Both the position numbers and the translations under genes were made by a program. DNA of 64,000 nt, taken from contig JTDE01000024.1 in the NCBI GenBank assembly GCA_014338405.1, positions 291,439-355,438 on the forward strand, in the 5' to 3' direction. Source of the DNA: Paragonimus skrjabini miyazakii. Lineage: Eukaryota > Platyhelminthes > Trematoda > Plagiorchiida > Troglotrematidae. The notes under the pieces were generated by a model. The model made no database searches and was not told the DNA's origin. It saw nothing but the letters and a program-made list of their open reading frames with translations. The stretch's first letter is position 1, and each line of letters begins with the position of its first letter. Positions 37,616-51,117 of the stretch are shown here, piece after piece.

Positions 37616-37873
37616 TTGGTGCAAAGAAACGGAGAATCACTAAAAAGTAATCTCAGATCCCAATTTGCAAACACTAGTTTTGTTAACAAGTTCAAATGGA
37701 AGCGCGAGAGTGAAGGAGTATTGGATATGCTTGAGCTACCTAGCAGGTTCATTTTGAACCAGGTGTCTCAGAAACAGAACATGCAACTCACTGAAGATGT
37801 GCGTAACACAAAAACCTGGCAGATATGGTTGGGAGGCTGTGATTTTTGTAGTGTTGGCACATTCTGGACCTGA
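37616..37873 (+). CDS. Weak candidate coding stretch
   Basis: A plus-strand frame with coding-like content (FVNKFKWKRESEGVLDMLEL, then TEDVRNTKTWQIWLGGCDFC) follows an acceptor-like site (AAGTAATCTCAG near 37655) and ends at a TGA. A possible donor (CAG before GTGTCT) lies inside near 37760. There is no family match and no clear partner exon. Length alone is within chance. Confidence 0.18.
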   Translation: MVQRNGESLKSNLRSQFANTSFVNKFKWKRESEGVLDMLELPSRFILNQVSQKQNMQLTEDVRNTKTWQIWLGGCDFCSVGTFWT

Positions 37874-40800
37874 TCTTTCAAGCCGAGGTTTCGACAAACG
37901 AAACGAATGCTTCCGTTTTTATTTTTGTCGCTCAGTTTCGCCTGACCTGAGTATATGAAACAAATTTGTTTTATGATGTTTGTTTCTGAACAGTTGGTCG
38001 CGGCAAGGCTCTGTTAGATAGGCTTGGTGATTTTAGGGAGAACTTGATCGATAGTATGGAAAAAACGCTGTTTAGAGTGTGTTAACAACAAAACGAGTTT
38101 CTAACCGGCCGAACAAACAGGCTGACAAAGTACAGGCCGTCTTGTCCAAGTACAACAATTTGCGATGCGAGCTGTACGTGTGCGAACGACACAATCCGTT
38201 TGATTCCAAAAACTCCAATTTGTGTTTGATCTATATAACAAAAGCCTCCTGTCAAAATACACATTTAGTTCGTGAGGATCTCTGAAGAAGATGGGGGTTT
38301 TCTATCGATGGTATTTAGTTTATATTATTTCAAATCCATTAGAGATAATTAGTGAATTACTGCAGCGGTTTTAACGAGTATATATGCAGACGTACAAATG
38401 GCCTTATATTTTTCAATCATAAACATAGAAACGATTCGTCACAACAGGCTGGATGTAGGCGTGTTGAACAAATATGATCAGCTTTATACACTATACACAT
38501 TGTATGTATGAGATACGTAACTTGTGTGGACCTGTAAACCGACGTGGGCCGAACAGTGATTGTTGTGTATATGTCTGTGACCACGCCCAGTGTACGGTTC
38601 TAACAAGATACCTGGCAAAGTAAAGAGTCCGAAGCTTATACAAGGGGACCGATGTCCATTTCTTAAACGTTTTTGTCTGTTTTCGTCGAAAAAAGCTGAC
38701 GTTTAAGTTTGGTAAATGTGAACAAAAAAGCGGTCGTTGATAAATCAATAGAAACTTATAATTGATACAGATCTGCAACCATATCATCGTCAAACAGCAA
38801 AGTATACTGTCATGAAAGCTCAGTAAGCATTGCCATACAGTGATTCACGGTATCGATAAAAGGGTAACCAGGCAATGTGTACGTAAGGTTGTCTACTACA
38901 TATTTGCTTAAGAGGTATGGCTCCAAATACATAAGGTGATTCAGCTTCATCTAAAATGTTGGTCAACTATTTTTAATCCGACCATGTTGTAACCGAAAGG
39001 ATTTGTCTATGTAAAAAGCAATATGTTTAATCTACATTCCAATCTATAAATATCACCCCTTACATGTGCTCACCTTTTCAACAGGAGCATCTCTGTCAGT
39101 GAACCATTCAATTTTGTTCGATTTTGTAGTTGAAGCATAAAACCCTTCTATGATGCAAGCAGTTTATGTAGAAACGAGTTAGTTCTGCTGTAACTCACGA
39201 ATGTGATATTTTCCTGGACGCCTTTAACTTTTCAGTGATTGTTCCAAGATCTTTTCAAGATTACGGCTGCAGTTCGTTTCCACACGTGAATCGACTCTAG
39301 AGTGAGAACTGTAAGTCTCATGAAAATAATTTTCGTAACTCCACCCTAAGAGACTTGGTATAACTTAGACCGTGTTAGTATTCGCTAAACTGCCATGAAC
39401 AATCCGGATTTGTTACCAACCAGATCCCCTGTATCCTGAACTGATACGCAGTCGATTAGTCTGAGATTTCTAGGGCAATATTCAGTAGAATTTTAATGAA
39501 GAAGGAGTGAAAAGTGTGTGTGTACGCGATGATGCAAGCCATCGTTTTGGTAAGGGTAACGGGTACGTAGACAGTTGCCAGTCGAAAGTCAATTTGGCAG
39601 TAGAATAAATTTCAGTCAATAGACTGGCATTATTTTTTCTTGCTAGTAAGTGCTCGTATATCGTCCAATATGGTTTCATTCCAGTCCAGTGACCTAGTAA
39701 CAACATTTTATCTACCCCCACCAATCCAAGGAGGTCATGTAGTCCACTTTATGGAATGATGATTCATGCTAGTAACGTCAATTTTAATTTGCTAATGCTG
39801 TCGTGTAATGCTTTTGCTCATGCAAATTCAAATAGAGTACACAGCTACCAGGGAAATATTTCCCACCTATGGAAAACAAATCGCCTACATAGCCCTGACT
39901 GATCTAGTATTTGAATGAAATTTAATGAAATATTTCAGCGTGGAGCTATTAAAATGGCACCATTACAAAACTTATCATCACCGATTTATTTGTTCTGCAC
40001 ACTTTGCATTCACACGGTTTGTCCAGGATGCTAGGTAATCACAGCCGGAAGAATTCAGATGGGTTCGCAAGCTGTTGAAAACTAGTTACTTTCGGTCAGC
40101 AGGTATTTGCGCACACAACCACAAACATACACAAAATTGCGCGCAAAAATCCACGGAGATGTTTCGTTTTACCACTGTCACAATACATATCCTTTCTCGT
40201 CAATTCCTAATTCCGTACGGTGATCGATTTCTCCAGTTGTTTTCTCTTTATCTAACGCCTCTGGGCAAAATGAATTGCTATAAATAATCAAATCCCCATC
40301 CGAGTCAAATCACAACAGACGGACATTTGCTGAAGACATTAATAGATGCAAAACAAACCAACGAGATGAATTCATCCAAAAATAATTACCTTGTAAGTTG
40401 TTGTATGCAAACATTTATGAGGTGATTTATTGAGATATATCAAATAAATGCCAATGATTTGCAATCTTGTACAACAAGTTCATTGCATTCCAGGTGCCAA
40501 TAAACTTGACTATCACTCTCATTTTGGTTGATCAGTATTACGAGGAGTAATTGGCAAGCAACCAGTCTTTGAAATGTGCTGTTATATTTTTAACTTAACG
40601 TTTTAAATACACAAACGTTTGAAACAAAAAATCTTGGTGATAAGCTTAGGTAGTGTTTAAAATGTATACGTTAACCCACTTCTTTCAGGTTTAGAGACGT
40701 TAAGAGACCACATATCGGTCGGGTTGGGCAAACGATGTCCTGAACGCACACAGTAAACAGATGAACACGACAAACGAAGTACAATTTACAGTACGCTAAT

Positions 40801-41895
40801 GAACTTACCAACTGAACACCATTTACACATGACGAAGCCCTTTACGCTACAGTAATGCTTTCAATAAGCTGTTTTCAGAAGTTAACGCCAGACTGAGGAA
40901 GGCTGGTCAATCTGAGCGTTACTCACAAGCGAATTCTCGTGTGCTTTCGGCTATAATGAGGCTAGCTTATTTTACATGAGATCGACTGTTCAGCCACTGC
41001 GATGGTTCCTTCGTGAAAAAGTGAAGTGGATTTTGCATTCCTGTATACGAAAGAACTTAAACTGTTCGCAAGTTCCAACAGTAGCACTACCAAGCTACCA
41101 TACTTGTATTCGAAAGTAAATTTTTGAACTGTCTGCCTTAATCCGACAACCACAATAAGCAAGTATGTTGCTATGATGTCTCCAGTTGAAAAACTGAGTA
41201 AATTTGATTAGTGAGTAAAACAGTATTTTTCCTCGTAGAAGTTTGATGTTAAAACGTACGATTACCAATCTCAGAGTGACTGGATCGAGTCCCCTTGATT
41301 CAACTGTTCCTTTCCAAACTTCAATAGCCTCGCACAGCTCAGTTCGTGTGTGAAATTTTCACAAGAATGAGTTTGAACACAATAAGTTATGAAGGCAGGC
41401 AACCGGTTACTGTCTTGCAGGTTTTCAAGGATAATTTGATTTTTCAATATTTTGGTCTACTTAAGCAATATCGAATTACATAGCTTAAAAATTGAAAGAT
41501 TCTCTGATCTTCTACCAAACAATCTCAAGTCTTTTACAGAAACTTTCATCCTTGGATCAAATTCTTTGAAATTACCAGAATGTTACACTGTGCACTACCT
41601 CCAGCGTCACTCTTATGACTGAAGCGGAATAACACAGAGTGTGGATCACAATACTAGGAATAGTTTAATCAGCGAAGTGTGCGGTTTATATATGGGGTTG
41701 AATAGTTGTTGCTTAATTGGTAAAAAGTGGTCATACGTCCACAAATGATTCTAGCAATTCTGTAAGCCAAGATCAGTGTGTTTGATTTGGTGCAATCCAG
41801 TTTCCACTCAGTTAGTTAGAAACGCAAGTTTCCGTTCTACACATATCTGCTTTGCTGACAACTAGTTTGACACATGTCACTGGTTACAAGTGACT
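37874..41895. other. No gene recognised
   Basis: At 38079-38285 both strands are open for about 60 codons. The plus frame (CELYVCERHNPFDSKNSN) and the minus frame both look plausible, so no strand can be chosen. The rest shows nothing. Confidence 0.35.
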
Positions 41896-41966
41896 CAGGA
41901 TGGATTCGAACCAACGACAGACAGCTCATGTTCTGCTTGTGGCAGATGCTATATCAGCTGATCTAT
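41896..41966 (-). tRNA. tRNA-like relic
   Basis: On the minus strand it has an A box like that of real tRNAs (TAGATCAGCTGATATAGCA), an anticodon-like hairpin (TCTGC-CACAA-GCAGA, loop too short at 5) and an exact B box (GGTTCGAATCC) with four of five T-stem pairs. No acceptor stem is visible. Probably a tRNA pseudogene or old SINE head. It is unrelated in detail to the 29.3 kb relic. Confidence 0.35.
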
Positions 41967-42034
41967 GAATTCAAGTCAGAAGCCCAAAAATGTCTTATTT
42001 GGACCTAGCGTACGACCAACTTCAAAACTGTTAA

Positions 42035-42456
42035 GAAATCCTTACGTGCATATCATCGCCACTGCCGGGACTTGAACCACGGACATGCTGTTCATGAGGC
42101 AACCGTGTTTACCACTGCGCCATTGACCTCGTATTAGGCACGACCGAATTATCATCGCATGTGAACACCCAACCACTTTCGCTTGTGAGTAATGGTCAGG
42201 TCGCCCGATCGCCTCGAGAGGAGACACAGTTACTGTCTGTTAACTCCAATCGATGATCCCTCGACTAGGACTTCTCTCCAAGTTGAGATCACAGAAATCA
42301 TTGACTTGTTGGGCGGTATTTGATTACTGATGAGTTTGTTTTCAAAAGAGGCCGATTGGAAAGTTTATGAAAACGCGACAGCTGCAATCATTTGTGAGTG
42401 ATGTTCAATCTGTATGAAAATCAAGATCACCAACTACTCATCTGAAATCCTTACGT
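42035..42456. mobile_element. Inverted SINE insertion lacking the ribozyme
   Basis: It is flanked by identical GAAATCCTTACGT (42035-42047 and 42444-42456). The left part is antisense, from GTGCATATC through the B box (GGGACTTGAACCACGG) and A box to the 5' end (TTTGATTACTGATGAG). At about 42334 it switches to the sense 3' part, TTTGTTTTCAAAAGAGGCCG, running to the tail (CAACTACTCATCTG). This is the order expected from twin priming: an inverted 5' part followed by the sense 3' part. The segment lost at the switch is the hammerhead motif, from inside stem I to just beyond its 3' strand. Confidence 0.8.
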
Positions 42457-44488
42457 TTCAATTAGATAAGTTTCGGCTAAATGTTTCAAAGTAGCACCAA
42501 ATTAAGCTTAATACAAAGTGTCGTTCTGCCTGGTTGTAGCTGCAAATTAAGCAAATACTAGTGCAACAGCGGTACCTTAAATGTACACTGCCCGTTATGT
42601 GCAAGGAATTCCACAAAGGAATCAGATTTTGACTATATACGCATACGAATCGTTAAGTGACACATTTTTCGTTGCGTAGTAAGTTAAGCACAAGCCATGC
42701 GTTGAACGACTGGATGGCCGCAAGTACCACGTGTAGAGATTAGGGTCTCAAACCTCGATTCTACTAACTTAGGTCTAAGTACTTAATATTCTGCGGTCGG
42801 TTGGGGTTTGCTTAAGCGAGCAGAATTGTACACAGATTTGATCATAGCTTCCCCATTCAAATATACTTTCCGTCCAACCACCCTCAAGAAAATACGCTAC
42901 TCGAGCTCCCAGTGTGTCAGAGCCCATCTGTGTCGCCTGTCCTTACGACGATCGAGTTTGGAAACCGGGCACGTTTTTTGAGGCAACCCTGCTGAAGATT
43001 CCACTATTGAGCGACAGGATAAGCCAATTTAATGCAACCCTGTGTGATGTCAGTGGCGTAGCGTTCAACTCGGTTACCTCATGAATGTGCGTCGGAATTT
43101 CAAATAACAGTCGTATGAAAGATATGCATTTCCGCAGGGTGTTAACGTTAGCGGCACAAAAATTTAGTGTTTCAGTTCAAGGGATGCTGGATGTAACGTC
43201 TTCCTGACGGCGTAAGCCTACATTAAATGCCAGCGGAATTTCATTTACAACACAATGTTCTTGGGCAAAAGCTGACGTCACCACTTGAAAACTGTGAAAA
43301 GCTTCCACCGGTTGGATTTTCTCGATTATTCACTAAAATGAAGTCAAACATTGTCTCTTGTTTTATACTGCATAACGGTTCGGTGATGAAAAACTGGATT
43401 TCTTTTAATGTTTATGTTACCACAAATGAGCGGGGCTTGTGCAATAAATCATCTTGACCTTTACAGTCAGGCCCGTTCGTTTGTCTATTGCATGGAAAAC
43501 ACGTTGTGTCTTGTCGTTAATTCCCATCGCGTTTTCTAAAAACTGTCTTTAAAGGCGAATCGTTTGTCCGAAGTTCTTTGATCGTTGTTAAGTAGGAACC
43601 GACAGTTGTCTAGGCGTCAGCGGCCGGTTCAAACTTTCTCCTCTTATGCCATACATATATTGAAGTTTCCGTAACATATATCCTCTTCCACACAGTAAAC
43701 ACATACTTGACAGAGAAGGCTAAAACCCCTCGAAAAACGTGCAAATCGAGTTGGTTAAAGTATCTGTCATCAACAAAGCTTTAAAAATCCCTTTGTCGTT
43801 CAAACCTGCTGCAAAACTCACTTCCGATTATTTGCGGAGCAGCATTCTTTAACTTTCATGCAAGATCTCTAATAGAAAAAGAAAACTGAAATCAAGTGTG
43901 CTTTCTCAAAGTTTTCTTTTTTCTCCTTCTCAACCCTGAAAGTAATACCGTGAAACAATGATAGTGGATTAATGTCGAACTCACAGCAAGTGACCCCATT
44001 AGCCAAGTAATAGCCTGATCAAAGTTATGCCGCTATTCGACACACACGTACTGTCACTGGCCGCAGATACATGCCGGCTGTTAGTAATGAATTTTTCGTC
44101 TTCCGTTTACGTATGGGTGTCCGACTGGCTACCTTCGGTAAATGGCATGTTATTCATTATATGTTTAAATCAAGGCTCGTCGATTATGTGCGGCAAATCG
44201 AGAGGGTTTGACCAGGATTAGGGATAGTAAATGGTCAATCAATAGGTAAAGCCGATGCTACAATGACCACGTAAAACCATCGAGAAATACCCTACGAAAC
44301 ACGATAGGTTCAGCTGTCTAGTGCATAAGATAAGAAACTGTCCATCAGGAGACAATATCATGGCAACTTATTCCGTACAACTACCAATGCCGCATCATAT
44401 TTGATGTAAATTTTCCTTAACCTCATATCCATCCATGACACTAACGCCCTAATGGATCAACTCGTCAGAGGTTATGAGGCAAGATTAC
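42457..44488. other. Mostly no gene; contains an old SINE fragment
   Basis: Apart from the tRNA-like fragment at 43.05 kb listed separately, this stretch holds only short frames. It is somewhat GC-richer from 42.7 to 43.6 kb. Confidence 0.4.
43044..43110 (+). mobile_element. Old fragment of the SINE tRNA-like region
   Basis: GTCAGTGGCGTAGCG, CGGTTACCTCATGAA and GTCGGAATTTCAAAT line up with the SINE's A-box to B-box stretch (CAATGGCGCAGTGG, CGGTTGCCTCATGAA, GTGGTTCAAGTCC) with many changes. No tail or ribozyme was recognised beside it. It may be a decayed copy or a related tRNA-derived element. Confidence 0.35.
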
Positions 44489-44758
44489 CGAACGTCTCAA
44501 TGAGAATCTCCAGTGGAAGAGAGTAAACTTCAAGAATGCCATCCGGAACTGGTCCATAGCCGTCGAGAGAAAATAAGAAAGCGGAGTTTCTGTCACAACA
44601 ACAGTAAGTTCCATTAAAAGACGCTCTTATTGGCGTTTCCCGGATATCTATTTCCCCAACAGGAAGTGACTGAGAATTCACCCACCGAACCGACATTGGA
44701 AACCTACTCAGTAGACTCACGAAATGCATTCGGATATTTCTTAGAATACATAAACCGT
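44489..44758 (-). CDS. Candidate exon, unknown protein
   Basis: On the minus strand the acceptor GATATGCTCAG precedes two bases, 89 codons and one base, ending TTCG before the donor GTAATC. The translation contains LRNIRMHFVSLLSRFPMSVR, PVGEIDIRETPIRASFNGTY and FSLDGYGPVPDGILEVYSLP. The string of three cysteines after GTY is unusual. Phase is 1 in and 1 out. Joined to the exon at 33524 it would continue ...LIETFDYVKFVLHN.... The acceptor has a poor pyrimidine tract. No family recognised. Confidence 0.33.
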
Positions 44759-46179
44759 CTGAGCATATCAACTACCAACAAGTACATATTAGCTACATAA
44801 CAGAAGACATGGTACTTTTGGAAAAAAAAATGTAATGTTCCTGATTCTAGGCATTTTGTATTTAATATCTGAGTTTTCGCAGGTGAGGAAGAACTTCTAG
44901 CTGAGGCCTACGTGATGATACAATTCATGTACATATGTCAACAGCGTTGTTGCTTCAGAAATTACCACACAATTTCCAAATAAACAAGTAGTTAGCCATC
45001 GCCCTATTTGATCAACTTACTGATCTCCCACACTAATCTGGAACCAATCGCTTATGCGTCGTTTAAAAGTATATATTCTCAGACTGCCTTACCAAATCTT
45101 GCTATAGTATGACTTACAATGTGAACGAAAGAGAGTATAGATCAAAATCTTAACAGGGACTTGATTACAGAATTTCTTACAACGAGAACTTGTTGGAACT
45201 TCACAAAATTCAACGTCATTATTGGAATAAGTTTTCAAGAGATGTAAAAATTTTGAATGTTTCCTTGATCAAAAACACAGTGAAAAGATCGGACACTACG
45301 GATTTCATATATGAAACTGAGAAAAATTGAGTGGAGCATATTTTTGCAGAAATCCCAAATCGGCTATGCAATGTTCCAGACACAAAACCATGATTCATTA
45401 CGACAAGTTGAAGATACTGTCCACCTATTACTGCTCGACTGAGTCACCTATAGTTTATTTTATGATGCAGTGAGATAGTTGTATGCTTGAGAGGCAGTGG
45501 TTTGGTTCCTAGTCCACACATTACACACGGACTTTCCCATTCGCATATTGTTCACTGTTGGTTGATTGGTTTCTACCTTATAAACACCCCAACGTAGAAT
45601 AATATGTATAACGTCTTTCTCAGATTGTTGCTATATGTAAAGCTCCTATGAATCCTCCGAATCCTATCAAGGAAAAGAGTATCACTTGTCCACTGAGAAT
45701 ATTGTTAACAGGCAATGCACAAAAAAACAGGGAGACTGGTAAGTAGTCAAGAAACTTCTTACAGAACACTTCGTTCTGTAAAGTTTTGCGATGGTTATTC
45801 ATATCAGGTTCAAAAGTAAACAGAAATGCGCGTAGATACCGGATTTAGGTTAATTACATCAAACAGTCTGGAGTTAATTTTACATACACTTCTGTGATCA
45901 ATAGTAACTAGGCCAGTTAGTCGGGCGCCTTATTTCACACGCACAGGAGTCATTGTCTAAATGTGTGGAAACTCAATCAAAATAAGACTCCAGAAGATGG
46001 CATAACTTTCTGAGGTAGGCCGGCTAAACCGTGACGCGGACAGTCGTCACAATCCATCAGAATTACAAGACAGGTTTCCTGTCATTAAAGAAATTACCGC
46101 CTGAGCCTAGTCACAAACTGATATGACATGCACAGTCCAGTATGTCTGGGAAAGGAAGCACAAATAAAAATTTTGATTG
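44759..46179. other. No gene recognised
   Basis: Short frames only. A weak box-B-like word near 45513 (GGTTCCTAGTCC) has no partner. Confidence 0.45.
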
Positions 46180-47197
46180 GCCTGGCTAATTTGACCATTA
46201 ACTGCACAAAACTTGTACCAACTTAATTTGCATGTAAACTATCAGACATTTATTACAAGACGTTAACTGAAAACTATTACACATGAAGTGAGAATAACAT
46301 ACGCTACGCACTCTGTGGGAACAGTGGTGAATCCAGGATTATGCAGTTAGCTGGTCAGTAATCGTGGTCAGTTATCTGATTGGCCTATTGCCAACAGCAA
46401 CACTTACCCAGGGTATCGCCAGATCCCATTTGGCAAATTCTATTTTTTAAACGAATCAGTTTGCACTACTAATCAGTTAATATTTCCCAATGCCGATGAC
46501 ACAATATTCTGGCAATTCACTCTGTTCGGAACATATGACAATTCCAAAAATCGATTGCATCTGTCATCACCAACTGGTCATGGATACCGACTGATCAACT
46601 AATGTGTGCAAGTACATTCATACATATTCGTCATAAAATATGTAGTACTTACAAGATTAATAATTTCTAACTTTTATTTTTCCAACGCAAAATGGACAAA
46701 TGAAGTGGAAGGCATTCAGGTGGAGTCTACAAAATGTGGACCGCTCAGCATGACTCTCAACTAAGATGAATTCTCCCACAAAGGATATGTAATCGAGTTT
46801 CCTCAAAAGCTCCCTGCCCACTCACATCATACAACTGCATCACACTGCCTTAATTCAAACTAGACATGAGAACACATCTAACCAATACTAGCTCCTATGG
46901 GGAGATTCCAGGAGAGGAGTATTAACTGTGTTGTGAACCTTCACGCTTGAGCTGCTAGCATCTGACACCACACGAGTGTTCACCAACCGACATATTTCTC
47001 ACTAAAAGAAATGAGTGGCAAATACTCATCCTGTTGAAGTTGGGATCCAGCTGTTTGGACGGGTGAATCGACAGAGTATCTTCTTGCATATTATGGGGCC
47101 ACCTCTGGAACGCATTGCTGAATCCAGTGATCACTTCTAACTCGACATACAAGCGTCTAATTTATCATCACGAAGATGAAGGACAAACGGCGCTGCA
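46180..47197. repeat. Long repeat, copy 1 (about 1 kb)
   Basis: Pairs with 53110-54165 in direct orientation. The outer parts are alignable but clearly diverged, with many substitutions and small indels. The middle (46297-46892) is nearly identical to the partner. No open frame is shared by both copies and no terminal repeats were seen, so the class of element is unknown. The last part (from about 46950) has small minus-strand frames that are not conserved in the other copy. Confidence 0.85.
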
Positions 47198-50100
47198 GTT
47201 CAACTAAACATTGGTTTCAACTACTTTTATATGTTAACATGTGCCGTTAATTTAATTATCAAATTACACGTGGAAATTTTTGTTGCATTGGTGTATTCAC
47301 TTCTTTCGTTCTATCATGCCAAGAGCCAGCGCCATTCTCCTCGTTTAATTGTATTGATTTACTACATTCGGAAATTGTTCTCGACTTTGAGACCACCTAA
47401 GTCATTCTTTCTCTGTGCAACAGAGACACAGAATCGCACAATCACTCAAACTCACGAAACTATATCCGTTAATTTTTGACCGACAGCTGGTTTCAGATAA
47501 TCATATGCAGGGTAATACAATTTGCACAGTAATCATGTTTATGCTACTTTTATTGTCTTAAAGTTTTAATGAATAAAAGTTAGTGTATTTTACTAAAAAC
47601 TCAATTGAGGTTAACAAAAGTTAATTTTATTAGCTCACTCATCCTCTCAAGATATTGTACAGCTCTGTTGTCACAAGGGAACACTTGATAGTGTTCTAAC
47701 CTTGCTGTATTTATTATTAAGTGAGATGAAGTTGTAGAAAGCTGAATTCGTAATTCACCTCAACCTCACAATTTCCTATAGCTGTCGATATACCATGTAA
47801 AATATTCAATCCGCAAGGATACGTAAATCGCCCACACGATTGCATCTTTTACAGAAAATGGAAATATTTCACAATGCTAGGAAAAATTGTTAGCAGCTTA
47901 TGGTAAGTAGTATATCAAAACCTGACAAGGATTTCGTAGTGTATTCTCATTAACTCTAAATCTTCTGCATAGTGAAATGTTTATTTATTCTTAAGTTTTC
48001 CGCTTGAAGTTGGTGAATTGTTTCAGTGGATATTATTCAACGAACAGCTGACTGAGGTTTTGCACCGTCCATTGGCACATTCACCATCAACTATGATTTA
48101 CTCTGTAAGTTATCTACTATTGATTAAGTTGGTATGTCTTATTAAGTAGTTTAAACAACGGAGGGTTGGATGATAGGGATTGAATAACAAATCCCATGTC
48201 CAATTACTTGACTTGTGCTTATTATAGACGCTTCCACCAAAGAAAACGAATTAATCTGGGAGAATCAAGATTAGTTCCGATTGCATCATCTTTCTTCATT
48301 TTGAGTCGGCCCTTTCAAACAGCCATCAACTGGTTGAACCTCCATCCATCCTGTTCCCCTCCCTGAAAGCCGTAAAACACAATTCTTCATTAAAAACATA
48401 TTTTTAGAGCAAAGTACATTCAAGATAACGTTTTCCTCGTGTATAAAAAAATAAGTAGATTCTATGCTACGCCATGTGCCCCACAAGATTGTGTTAAGGG
48501 TTTTAGCACTCACTTTTTAAGGTCAGAAAACTCACCTGCTTGGAGTGGGCTTATTTGTTAGGGAGAACATGAGCACCTGTGTCAGAAGTACTTTATGCGT
48601 AAATAAGATTGTCGCATGGTTTACTGGAATACATACTGGAGAAACTCAAAAACTGTTTCATAAACTCCGCGGTGAATCCTCCAGATTCGGTGGTGCCGAC
48701 TTTGGATGGGATTGGACATCCAATTTGAAAACATAAGTACTATCTCGTGGACGATTTGTGCCTATTAGGAAATAAATACTTGCAAGTTGATTATCTTTCT
48801 GAAACTAACACAGTGACATATGCTGAAGTGACCCAAAAGTTTCACCGAAGTATTACTAGGAAAGATTATCCAGTGAATCTTACTGTTTCTACATTCTATA
48901 TCCATTTGCCCAATGATCGCAAATAGTATAATGGTTACACTTTAGCAGAGCTTCAATTAGCTACTATTCAATCATATTTTTTAGGAAAAAGCTATTTCCA
49001 TAGTTATCCACATCACTTTGAGATGAGAGTTGTTTGTTGACCTGAGTATAGCAGGTTTACTGTTTTATAAACAGGTAGACAATTCAGACATTACTTTCCA
49101 GTTTCTGTGACCCCTACGGAACACAGCAATGATTATTCATTGGTAGATGCGTACTGCAGTTGGGTTGCTTGGTTGCAATCCTTAAAAGAAAGACTTTGTT
49201 CCGATTCCCAAAGGCACAGATATTCAACACTTATTGAAGTTGGGTTATTTTTTATTCCCGAAGGTTAAAAAACATTAGTGTTCGTTCAGTCGCCAGTGAA
49301 CTGAAACGTAAGTTGATTACAGGCTCTACTTACATATCACGTAAGGAGACTTAATAATAGTAGAAGCCAGTTAACGATACCACGATCATGATAGCCTGGC
49401 ATTAAGCAGGTTGATAAGAATAAATCTTACGTCAGTCTACAGAATTCTAACCGTCATACTATAGACATCAAGGATGCGAAGACCAGATTGTCGAACAGGC
49501 TGAGACATTGAAAAAGCCCAATGGAGGTAAATTTCAAGTGTTACAAGTCATAGCCAGTTGTAACTGACTAAAACAAACAACCTCCATGAATCAAAAGTTT
49601 AACTAAACAAACTGAGAGGAAAGTTATCTTCGATATCTTATTTCTGACAAATTTGTATACTGCACAACAAAAATTTAAAATTTTATCGTTTCGTGGAAAG
49701 AATTAAGCTAATTTTTAGACACAGTGCGTTTAATTTAAGATCGCAACTACTACCAGTATGAAGTACATGAATCAAATGTGGTTTTGAGTTGGAAAATATT
49801 TTAAAAATCATGATGAAGACACGCAGGGCAGACTAAGTTATCAAACTTTAAAAATTTTCAACAACATTTTCAGAGGCGATTTGTTTTTAATCACCACTGT
49901 AAAACCCTGTGTTGCAATTTGGTGTCTTCTACAATACAGTCAAGTATAGCTCATCTCGGGTTGCGTTAGATTTGGCTAAAAATCGGAGTTCAATTTAGCT
50001 CTACAGTCATATACCGCAGGCTTTTTGAACATTTGTATAAAGAAGGCGTTAAAATATCTTGAAGCCAGTAACGACGGCTGGTTATTTCAACAGGTTAACC

Positions 50101-51117
50101 GCAGTACATATATATTTTTTTCTTAACCGAAAATTCACATCCGACCGCTGTCGGGACAGTGGTTTGCTGAAAGGCGTTCGGACAGATAGCGTCAAATCCT
50201 TTCAACTCTCACCGACCTAGCTTAGGATAGACCTTGCTTGAAGATGAGGGGATTTTATCATCAAGCTAAGATGCTCAGTTCCCAGCATCTTGTTTACATG
50301 GCCATTTTCAGCTAATTTTACTGCTCCTGTTTTATGCCAAGGTTTTCAAGTAATCTCCGTTCGTTGTAATCGACATTTCTGCCGGTTTGTACAAATCTAG
50401 TATGCCAATCAGTCCGCAAATCGGGCAATCTATGTCTGGGCACACATGATCACATCCAACTCTACAGTTCGGCAAGTCTAAGTAGAGTGACAGTCTATAC
50501 ACACTGTCAGACTTTCAGACAAGGAAACACGACTGTGATGAACTCTGATAAGAACGCTAAAAGGAACGTAGACTATCAACGATTTCCAGCAACTCACGGA
50601 TTTTCATCCGTATGAGTACCGACAAGTAACCAAATCGGTGACAGGAAACGAGTGTCATTTGCATGATACCCAGTGGTTGTTCAGTTATATAGTTTTTAGA
50701 AAAAGCGAGCCTGACAATCTAACTTAATGGTCTAGCATTATACCATTAGTCTAGCAAATACTAAAAATCACAGAAACTTTAATAAAGATTTTCGATATAT
50801 CGCGTTTTTGAACTGTTACTAGTCCACAGTTGAAGAGCTCCAAGCCCATAGTTCGGATAGGCAATCATGGAAGTAAGGATTTAAGTTTGAAATGTTTCCT
50901 GGCTGATAGTGAACATATAAATGACTGAAAATGTGTCATGAACTGTTGTTCATATAGACCATTAATAGTGTACTTGAACCTGGTTCGGCTTTGCTAGATC
51001 ACATCAGATTTACGTAAATAGGGGACTGGCCGTAATGACCAATGAGCGTAAGCCCGACAGTCCACGCGTTTATTGGCAGAGCAAATGTTGTAAAACTTTT
51101 ATTCATGACCTATCCAG
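47198..51117. other. No gene recognised
   Basis: Frames at 47231-47479, 48286-48513 and 48545-48736 are of chance length. If the 51.1 kb frame is a last exon, earlier exons of that gene may lie here, but I could not identify one. Confidence 0.4.

Noticed and set aside
38079..38285. Open frames of 60-68 codons on both strands with protein-like content
   Set aside because: The strand cannot be decided and no good donor was found on either. The length is within chance.
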